From: Moniliella sp. 'wahieum'
Taxonomy: Eukaryota; Basidiomycota; Moniliellomycetes; Moniliellales; Moniliellaceae
DNA length: 64,000 nucleotides
NCBI GenBank assembly: GCA_003971905.1
Contig: RSEE01000054.1
Span: 1-64,000 of the forward strand
Direction: 5' to 3'
A model generated the notes under the pieces. The model did not search any database, was not told the DNA's origin, and saw only the letters and a list, made by a program, of their open reading frames with translations. This document shows, in pieces, positions 12,004-20,417 of the stretch. Every line of letters begins with the position of its first letter. Within the stretch, counting starts at the first letter, position 1. The position numbers were made by a program, and so were the translations under genes.

Positions 12004-12047
12004 TAACCGGTAACCAGTAACTAGTAACCGATAACCGGGATAACCGG
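12004..12047. repeat. Heptad array, unit TAA+CCGG with drifting tetramer
   Basis: TAACCGG, TAACCAG, TAACTAG, TAACCGA, TAACCGG, then GA and TAACCGG. The trinucleotide is TAA and the tetramer moves through CCGG, CAG-type and CTAG forms. Confidence 0.94.
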
Positions 12048-12314
12048 CGCTCTCGCGTCTCGTCGCTCGCAGCCGGCGCCCGCCCACTGCGCCTACTGCG
12101 CCCCTCTCGCACCCCGCCACCGCTCACGGGTGAAGTCACCAGCCAGGGCGACCTCTCTGATTTGGCCGTGGATAAGGCCAAGGCCTAAGGAGTTGGGGCC
12201 ATTGCGGCGGCTGCATTCTTTGTCGGCTGTATCGGACCCGAACCGATACCAAAAGCTCCGGGCCAGAGTCCACTGCGTACATACTGAATGTGGGTACTGA
12301 ACGAGTGTCAGGGA

Positions 12315-12392
12315 TGATCGATGATCGATGGTCGATGAGTACTCAGACTGAGTGCTGAGTCGATGAGGCCGATGGGCTTGAAGCTTGAAGTC
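12315..12392. repeat. Composite heptad array with changing palindromes
   Basis: Units in order: TGATCGA, TGATCGA, TGGTCGA, TGAGTAC, TCAGAC, TGAGTGC, TGAGTCGA, TGAGGCCGA, a short break, TGAAGCT, TGAAGTC. Four different palindromic cores follow each other in one array. Confidence 0.92.
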
Positions 12393-12445
12393 TGCCGCAC
12401 TTTGTGAGCTTCAGGCCTCAGGATGCATGATAATGGATAGCATCG

Positions 12446-12513
12446 ATGAGAAGCTGAGTACTGAGTCTCAGCTCTCGGTATACTGAGGTCCTGAGGCCTT
12501 CAGCCTGAGGGCT
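12446..12513. repeat. Degenerate TGA-phased array
   Basis: Runs of TGAGAAGC, TGAGTAC, TGAGTC, TCAGCTC, then TGAGGTCC, TGAGGCCT, TCAGCC, TGAGGGC. Spacing varies between 6 and 9. Confidence 0.8.
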
Positions 12514-12566
12514 TCTCTATGCACCCCCCTTCGGTCTTTCAATTGGAGCGGCTAACATTTGCAAGG

Positions 12567-12613
12567 GGAAGCTTCAAGCTTTTAAATTAGCTTCACGCGT
12601 CACGCGTCACGTG
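12567..12613. repeat. Heptad array, TCA+AGCT and TCA+CGCG
   Basis: TCAAGCT, an AT-rich spacer, then TCACGCG, TCACGCG, TCACGTG. Followed by TGATCC. Confidence 0.9.
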
Positions 12614-12663
12614 TGATCCCATTAAGCTTTAAGGTCATTCTAGGAAGCTTGATTTGATCCTAG

Positions 12664-12718
12664 ATGATCGATGACTCGACGTGACGCGTGACGTACCTCG
12701 ATCGATAGCTTCAAGCTG
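12664..12718. repeat. Degenerate array with TGATCGA, TGACGCG, TGACGTAC, TCAAGCT
   Basis: Single or paired units of several arrays in a row, ending with TCAAGCT. Reads like a chimera of neighbouring arrays. Confidence 0.75.
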
Positions 12719-14924
12719 GAATCCAACCGTCGCCACTGGTCCTACTCGGACAGAGGTAAACGCAGTGTACTACATCTGGGCTGCGACCCGAGCGAGCGGT
12801 GGCGGGGCGGGCAAACGTGTGAGAAATGACGGGCCCGTGGACGTGTGGGAGTTTATTATTGCTCAGAGTCGATTGAGATATATGGCCCAACAAGCATCCG
12901 TACGGCCTGAGACGCCCGACCTGTCATTAATTGCAGCCAAGTACTAAAACGAATCGGTAGCGACACCGCCTTTGCCCACGAGAAATCATCGTTCCCAACG
13001 GAAGGTGGAGCAACTTGTGCACAAACGCGCCAAGAAAACCTTACTGTCTCTCGGGCGTGACTCTTTTGTAAACATCAGGAAACGGTCAAGGGCGGGGAAG
13101 GTGTGGTGATGGCGGTTGATTCGAGAAGAAGAGGTGGAGTGCCAAAGCTTTCAGCCAAGGTTGAGGTATTGATTGTTGCCCTCAGGCGGCGGTAGGGAAG
13201 AGGTCAGATGAGGTGAGGAAATAACGACTGCTGGTTTATGGACGATAAGTCGATATGGATGCAAGCCCAGTCTCAGAGGTGCGACAGGAGAGGTGCTTTG
13301 CAGTAGAGGTCGTAATTCGTCGCCGCATGGCGGTTCATAGGTACGACGAAGAACCCCAATGACTGGGACATTAGAGTGAGTATCGCAACGAGACGCGAAT
13401 GAGAAGAGTTGTAATCGCGTCGCCTCGAGTCATATGATCTGGGAAAAGAATGAACAATCCGGATGGAATGTGGAAGAACTGGACTGAAAGAGGATAAGGT
13501 ACTGTGACAGCCTCCGAGGCGTTTAGGCGTATGCTTGGTTCCCACAGTGTAAAACGAGAGTCAGTGATTCTCGGTATGCAGAGGGCGAATCGAGGAAAGA
13601 TACTAATATACGCCTAGGACAAGCTAGTTATGCATTATGGTCGATCCTTGGGAGGCCTGAGTGCTGTCCAACGCTGCTCTTGGCGCTTGGTTAGCTTGTT
13701 GATTCGAGCAGGTGTTGCGCCTCTGTCATTTCTTTTGCTCTCCTCGGTGGTGCGGGCGTTGCGGCGTTTTGGTACTGGTGATGCACCCGTTCGTTTTCCC
13801 GAACCACAGCGCGCACTCTTTCCCGGGTAAATCGGTGCGATTTGGACGAACCCACGTTAGGTGAAGCTTGAAGAGTACTAGTAGAGGTCTCAGTACGCCC
13901 AGCAGTTGCTTCTTCAGCACCGCTTTCTGCTTATCCCTGTAACAAATGTAGCCTAAATGATCAAGTTACAGTAGTTGTCCATCGTCTCTCTTCCACCATC
14001 TTGACTACCTCCAAATCCCCCACCTCGAGAGACTTTCATGTTCTTGCTCTGTCAGTTCTTAGTTGGTCAGCTATTCGCCTCCACACAATTAGGGCGCCTA
14101 CTTCTGCCCCTTGCCCCGCAGGAGGCCAGTTCGTGGTACCTCTCTTCTTCGGACGGTGCCATTGTAGGCCAAGTGATAGGCGAGCAGGTTACCATTGTTG
14201 CTAGTTTATACGTTCGTACCACCATTCATGCTGGAAGACGTCCAGCCCTGAAGCTCGTTCGCGTTGGGCGCGACCCATGCTGTGGGCTGCACCCCCTCCC
14301 AAATAAAAAGCAAATCGAGGCTATACTACTGGAGCGTTACCGAAGGGGGAGAGACAGGGTCAGCCGTAGGACGGTGAAACGTTTTCGCGCTCGCAACGTG
14401 GTGGCAGGCACCAAAAGTGAGGTTGACCCCCGGGCCGCTGGGGCCACGGTTGGGGGTAGGGAAGGATACGTGGCGATGGGCTGTAAGGAGTAGGATGCAG
14501 GAGAACTCAAGATGTGCTATGCTATGCTGTGCCGATACGAGGGCCAGACGAGGGCCCAAGCGGAGCGTGCAGTGTGTGGAGGGGGGGCTGACGGCCTGGA
14601 CCAAGGGACAGGGGAAAGAGTGGACGTAACCCCGTTTCCCCAGGCGCTCCTGTCCCACCTCACCAACCTGGCGTCCAGCCTGACGGTGAAGGCAGCCTCG
14701 TGTTGGCCGAACCAAAAGTCTACTGCTATCCGTCTATATGCAGTCCCCGACTGATATAGGTTCAGCCTGACCTGCGACGTTCCACTGAGGCAGTCGGCCA
14801 AGACGACGAAAGTGAAGGGAGTATTCAGTGGGTATGATGGTCAAGATAAGAGATAGAGGAGAGGGGCTGGTATAGTCCCCATGTGCCGTCAGGCCATCGG
14901 GGCAGGCAGCACATCCCCTACATT

Positions 14925-16111
14925 AATCTAACGTTCTCCGATCTTCTCGGCGCCGGCGTCGTCCATGACCATGGGGGGACGGGATCGGCCCATTCCGCCG
15001 CGTGGCTGGTGCCCGCTTGGCCTTACTGGAAGGATCGGATTTGCGTGGCCGCTTGCGTTCGGGCCAGGAGACGTGAGGACGAGCATGGAGGACGGGGGGT
15101 GCTGGACCGAACTGCGCGCTGCATCCTCATACAACGTCTCATCCAGCTCTTCCGAGTTCTCATCCACCTCACTGGATGCAGCACTTGCACTTCGATCTTG
15201 TCTCCTCCGGAAAGAGGTGCCAGGCTTGGCCGCGTAGGCAGCAAAGCCCAGGCCAGTGGACAGGGGCTGGCGGGAAGAGAGACGAGGTGCGTCGGAAGGA
15301 AGCGAAAATCCAAACTCTAGGGTTGAAGGAGGCGGAGCCAGACTCGCTTTCAGCGACACGGGATCCGTCGACTCGGAAGAGGCACATGGAGGCGAGGTAG
15401 GAGCCAGGATGGTAGGGACGCTCACTGGGGTACCCCCCTCCGGAATAGACGAGGGAGTGCCAGTGGATGGCGCTGGTCCAGACAAGTGGACGCAGCCCTG
15501 GTCCAAGCCGGGCGGGAGAGAATGGCTTGAACTCGTTGGGCGTCGAGAGAGGCAGCGCTGGAAGCAGGTGGGGCGGCTTGGGGGCCAGGCACTGGATCCG
15601 ACGCAGTAATGGAGATAGCAGGGGAGGCCGAGCAGGCAGCGGCAGCAGCCGGGGCAGCTCCGGCGCCAGTGCCCGTGGTGGTGCCGGCGGCTATGCCTGG
15701 CGCTCTGGAGAGGGCGGGAGCTGAAGGGGCGGCACCGAAGAAGCATGCTGGGGGGGCGGGTGCCGATGGAACTGGGGGCCGAGGCGGCGGTGGGGCTGGG
15801 TCGTCGTCAGGGTCGTCGGGGGCAGTGAGGGCATCGACACGGGCGGTGAGATGGCAGTGGAGCCAGGCGAGCGTGTCGGCAGGGGCGTCGTGCGGGGAGG
15901 AAGCGGAGCGGGCGGCAAGGCCGGCCTTGATGTCGGTGAGGGCGGCGAGGTAGCCGGCGCGGTGGGCGGAAGCGGCGGCGGTGTGGGCGGAGCGGAAGAG
16001 GGAGGTGAGGTGGCGGGCGGCGGCCTTGAACTCGGTGGAGAGCCGCTCGGTGTCGACGGCGGCCGAGGAGGGCTCGATGAGGGTGTCGCCGAGGCGTCCC
16101 AGCGAGTCCAT
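14925..16111 (-). CDS. Unassigned protein with helical N terminus; weak resemblance to TAPR1/HAPSTR1-like family
   Basis: Function unknown. From ATG at 16111 the frame reads MDSLGRLGDTLIEPSSAAVD and LSTEFKAAARHLTSLFRSAH, then AHRAGYLAALTDIKAGLA and DTLAWLHCHLTARVDALTA, a helical region of about 110 residues. It is followed by a long Pro/Ala/Ser-rich part and, after frame changes, an acidic patch (SEVDENSEELDETLYEDAA) and a basic end (RKRPRKSDPSSKAKRAPATR) that could be a nuclear signal. The pattern FxxAAxxxTxLF, then a Gly-Tyr helix, then a basic C terminus recalls the TAPR1-like family (human C16orf72), but this rests on memory of the pattern only. Divergent from DBP10 across 1.4 kb. The gene is likely real because the N-terminal frame avoids simple-repeat character; the 3' half is poorly defined. 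Confidence 0.5.
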
Positions 16112-17518
16112 CGCAGCGAGCGGGCGATGGGGAACAGCAGGGGGCAGCAAGCGTGGCGGCAAGCGATGGCAGACGCAGGCCCTGGCGCAGCAAGGCGGCG
16201 GCCAGATTAATGAGCGGTCGGTGGGCCTGCATGCTCCCGCGGGCAGCGGGGCAGGTGTGTGCTCTGCCCCCAGCTAGCCCGTGGCTGACGTAACCAGCGT
16301 GGTCAAATTTCCGCCTTGCCCGGGCAGGTGTGCCCGGCGTCCGCATGGGCTTCCCCCAGGTGGAGGCAGGCAGGTGGAGGCAGGCAGGTGGAGGCAGGCA
16401 GTGGAGGCACAGCGGCGCGGGGGCGCTCTCGGCTGCTGCGGTGGCAGCCCCCCGTAGGGTTGCCCCGGCGCTAGGGTTTCGGCGTGGTACAAAACATCCT
16501 CCTGCGCGCGGCCATCCGGCGACGGATTGTTCCTTGACCACCAATCTCCACTGCAAGAGCACCAACCCCGCTATGTGTGATGCATCTCTCTTGACCATGT
16601 GAACGCCTGCCTTGCCTGTCTCTCCATCCACCCCATCCCCGCTGTGGATAGGCCGGCACAGTTGTGCGCGTGCACCTCTAACCCGCCAGGAGCATCCTTT
16701 CGACCCTCTGCCCCGTCAGTCATGGTCTGGGATGTGCCTGCAGCCATTCTGCCCACCTTGCTCCATTTGAGGCTTGCGTGGTTCCTGAAGTGCTGCAAGA
16801 TAAACCCTTTCGGGGGTGCCGCCGTGGCCAATGCCACTTTATGTGGATGCCAAGGTCTTGTCATTCATTCGCCTGCGGCGCTTTCTACACGCCACGGACG
16901 TTATGCAGTGATGAGCGCGCCAACATTTCTTCTTTGCATAATGCATGCTCTGACCCACTCATATCCTCTGCAAGGCGGGGATTTGCTGTACGTAGAGCTA
17001 GTTACTCCCCAGACCTTGACTTGGCCCCAGTGTTCTGAGGGTGCCCACAGGCCCATGCATGATCTGCATAGCGCCCTTTTCTTATATATGGCCGAGCTGA
17101 TCTCATCCGTCCAGCACACATCGGAAGTTTATATCCACCGCAGGGATGCTGTATACCTGGGAGGATTCGGATCCTTTGTGGCCAGGCATCCTTCGAGTCG
17201 TACTCTACATCCTTGCCTGAACCACGCTGACAAGGTCGAGGACCACCGGTTGACATTGTCCTGCCTCCGTACGGCCTGGAGCAAGGGGGGATGGACGAAG
17301 TCAGGCCGCTTGGTCTAGTGGAGAAAATGGACCAGGAACGTACGTAAGCCGCGATGGAACGCGGGCGTACATTTCAAATTTCAGCCGCATCTATTTTTCG
17401 CGGCTGCCAAAAAAAAAAAGCGATGTGAGCCACACCCACAGGGAGGCAGTACGGCCCAGCCCACCCAACGGGTTGCCTCACCCACCACCACCACACCACC
17501 TTCTCCTGCCTTGCCCTC
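16112..17518. other. Divergent intergenic region upstream of DBP10
   Basis: Holds a 14-bp minisatellite (16360-16410) and an open frame of about 240 codons (16599-17318) with no family resemblance, which I do not accept as a gene. CA/CCA-rich leader just before DBP10. Confidence 0.5.
16360..16410. repeat. 14-bp minisatellite, unit GTGGAGGCAGGCAG
   Basis: Three perfect copies and a partial fourth. Confidence 0.95.
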
Positions 17519-20115
17519 ATGGTTACGGCCGACGACAGCCGCAAGCGTCGGCGCGCTGCGCCAGCAAGCCGCTCCAAGTCCAGCCGCACCATCCGCCGCA
17601 CTGCGTTTGACGACGAGCTGGCGCGCATCCGCTCCGACATCCAGCACCTCGATCCCGCCCACCCACCCACCACGTTTGCCGACCTGCCTCTGTCGCGCGC
17701 CACGCGCACCGGCCTCACCCGCGCCGGTTTCCGCGAGCTGACCGACATCCAGCAACGCTCCCTCCGCTTTCGCTAGCTGGAAAGGACGTCCTCGCCGCGG
17801 CGCCCCACGGGCAGTGGCAAACGCTTGCGTTTGTCATTCCTCTTCTCGAACGGCTGTATCAACTGCGCTGGGGTGCCACCGATGGTCTGGGCGCGCTCAT
17901 TATCAGTCCCACCCGCGAGCTGGCCATCCAGATTTTCGATGTGCTTCGCAAGGTCGGCGCGCAGCACACGGCGCTTTCGGCCGGGATCATCTTTGGTGGC
18001 AAGGACTTTAAGGCGGAAGCGATCCGTCTCCCGCGCCTCAACATTTTGGTTGCCACTCCAGGCCGGTTGCGCCAGCACCTGGAACAAACGCCCGGATTTG
18101 ATCCTTCCAACTTACAAATGCTTGTGCTGGACGAGGCGGATCGGAATTTGGATATGGGGTTTGAGGACGACTTGAATGGCATTTGCAACAGTTGCCGCGC
18201 AAGCCGGCTGGCGGCATCCATTCGCCTGACCAGCCGGGGCGCAGACGCTGCTCTTTTCCGCTACGCAAACCAACAAGGTCAGCGACTTGGCCCGCCTCTC
18301 GCTTGACCACCCCGAGTTTGTCGCGGTCAAGGCGGTGGTCGAGGCGGCGGCGGCGCGACGAGCGGGCGGGGCGGAGGAAGGATCGACGGCCAACTTGGTC
18401 TTGCCGGCGCAGTTTCGTCAGCATTACATGCTCGTCGATCTACCTCGCAAGCTCGACCTGCTCTTTTCGTTTTTGCGCACCCACGTCAAGACAAAGATTG
18501 TTGTCTTTTTCTCCGCGTGCCGAGAGGTTCAGTTTGTGTTTGAAACGTTTTGCAAGTTGCGCCCTGGGCTGCCGTTGCTGTGCTTGCACGGCAAGCAAAA
18601 GCAGGGCAAGCGACTGCAGATTTACACCGAGTTTGGGCGCATGAAGCACGCTTGCCTCTTTGCAACCGACATTGCCGCTCGTGGTCTCGATTTCCCCTCG
18701 GTGGATTGGGTGATCCAGGTGGACGCGCCCGAGGAAGGGGATACCTATGTCCATCGCGTCGGGCGTACCGCACGGTACGACAAGGCGGGCAACAGTTTGC
18801 TTTTGTCATGCCAGCCGAGAAGGAGATGGTGCTGGAGAAACTGGCGTCGCGTGGGATTCGTACTGCCGACGATGGCGAAGAGGGCGGTGGGGGTGCGCTG
18901 CGGTTGATCAAGCCGAGGGAAGGCATGATCCAGTCCATTGCGTCGCCTCTGCAGAGCTTCTTGTTCCAAGACCCGCAGCTCAAGTACTTGGGGCAAAAGG
19001 CATTTGTCTCCTATGTCCGCAGCCTGTTCCTAATGAAGGACCGGGCCAAGTTTGACCTGCTCTCCTCGCGCTCGATGCGTATGCGGAATCGTTGGGTCTT
19101 GCCGGCGCACCCAAGCTCAAATTTATCACCCAAGCTCAAAAGGAGAAGACAAAGCAGGCTCGGATTGCCCGCGCCGAGGCCAAGAAGAATGCCAATGTGG
19201 CGAAACGCAATGGGGAACCAGTGCCAGTGCCCAAGCCTGCTTCGGACCAGTCCGGGTCCGAGTCCGAATCCGAGTCTGAAGCGGCACCACCCGAATCGGA
19301 AGCGCAAGCGACTGCCGGACCGCCAAGGTGCGCACCAAGTACGATCGTATGTTTGAACGCAAGAACGACAGTGTCTTGACCCCCCATTACCGCACCCTCG
19401 TCACCAGTGATGACGAAGACGACCAGCACCCGGCGCAAGGGTTCCATTCGGACGAGGACGAGGCAGACGATGTGTTTGAGCTGGCGCGGGCGGACCATGC
19501 GCTGGAGGGTGACGAGCAAGAGGACGTGGATGAGCAGGAAGCACGGGAAGCCGCGATGAACAATATGAGCAAGCGGGCGCTGAAGCGGGGCATGTCCAAG
19601 AAGGCCATGGCAGAGGCCGGCAAGCGTGGGATGAGTACCAAACTTACGTTTGATGAAGAGGGAGAAGCGCACGAGCTGTACGAGCTGCAAGATGAGGCCG
19701 AGTTTAAGAAAGCGGGCGATGTGGCGGAGCAAGCGGCAGCGCATGCCCAAGCTGAACGCGCCCGGCTCAGCGAACAAGATGTGGCGGATCGCGAACGTGT
19801 GCGGGAACAGCGGCGCGAGAAGCGACGGTTGCGCAAAGAGAAGGAACGTGAAGCCCGCGGGGAAGGCCGAGAGGAGACCGAAGTTCAGGCCGCCCTGCCT
19901 TCGGACGCTGAGGAGGACGAGTGGGAAGAACCGATTGGATCTTGCCTGAGGACGACGACAGTCCCTCGGACCGTCGCGCTGCGACGGACGAGGAGAGCGA
20001 GGCGGAGCCAGGCGACCGGCCTCGCAAGCGCCCCCGCCATTCCGCTTCCCCCAATCCCCAGGGCGCTTCTTTGGCCGACGACGAAGCGCTGGCCCTACAA
20101 TTGCTGGGAGCCTAA
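17519..20115 (+). CDS. DBP10: ATP-dependent DEAD-box RNA helicase Dbp10
   Basis: Nucleolar helicase for 60S ribosomal subunit assembly. ATG at 17519 starts [15 protein letters not shown]. Motifs in order: Q motif region ([13 protein letters not shown], about 17725), motif I GSGKT (about 17808), Ia PTRELAIQ (about 17910), Ib TPGRL (about 18055), II DEAD (18130-18141), motif IV/V region [19 protein letters not shown] and [19 protein letters not shown] (about 18652), [12 protein letters not shown] (about 18752). The C-terminal Dbp10-specific domain reads [20 protein letters not shown], followed by an Arg/Lys/Glu coiled region. The end is an acidic then basic tail and LALQLLGA before TAA. No intron seen. 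At least six frame changes occur; two flank motif I, one an extra C in CCCC and one a missing A in AAAA, as expected of homopolymer miscalls. Confidence 0.93.
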
Positions 20116-20229
20116 CCTTCCTCCGTCTTTTGGCCCAAGGTTTGGACTACTACTACCCTACTTCACTGTGCCGCTGCCCAGGTATACGAATCGCCTTTAC
20201 AGATAGGTGGTAGCAATAACCCACGATGC

Positions 20230-20245
20230 GGGGGGGGGGGGGGGG
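20230..20245. repeat. Poly-G tract in the DBP10-UBP12 convergent gap
   Basis: About 16 consecutive G. The 300-bp gap between the two gene ends holds nothing else I recognise. Confidence 0.9.
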
Positions 20246-20417
20246 AGAGGAGGGAGAAGCGAGGAAAAGAGAGGAAACATGGACAATGCAAAAGCGATTG
20301 GCAACACTATAAAACCGTGGGGGCACACGATGACGATTGCCGGGGCACACAAGCGAGGCAAAAATGGGTTTAGGCCTGGGGACTAGTTCTTAGTGTAAAA
20401 CGAAGGCGCAGGCGTGC

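Larger units (their letters stand above)
9604..14924. other. About 5.3 kb gene-poor, repeat-rich region upstream of the WOPR gene
   Basis: No conserved protein could be recognised in any frame; open frames are short or run through tandem repeats. The part 10680-12720 holds the densest set of TGA/TCA-phased heptad arrays in the window (listed separately). It may serve as long upstream control region of the WOPR regulator, since such genes are known for unusually long 5' regions, but that is inference. Confidence 0.55.

Noticed and set aside
10884-12718. Could the repeats be a CRISPR array?
   Set aside because: Units are directly adjacent with no unique spacers, and the genome is fungal.
16599-17318. 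Open frame of 239 codons on the plus strand
   Set aside because: No family resemblance, odd composition (Cys, His and Trp rich), and long frames are common by chance in GC-rich DNA; it sits in a divergent promoter region.
17519-20115. Dbp10 as a pseudogene
   Set aside because: All helicase motifs and the C-terminal domain are intact apart from homopolymer frame changes that also hit other essential genes.
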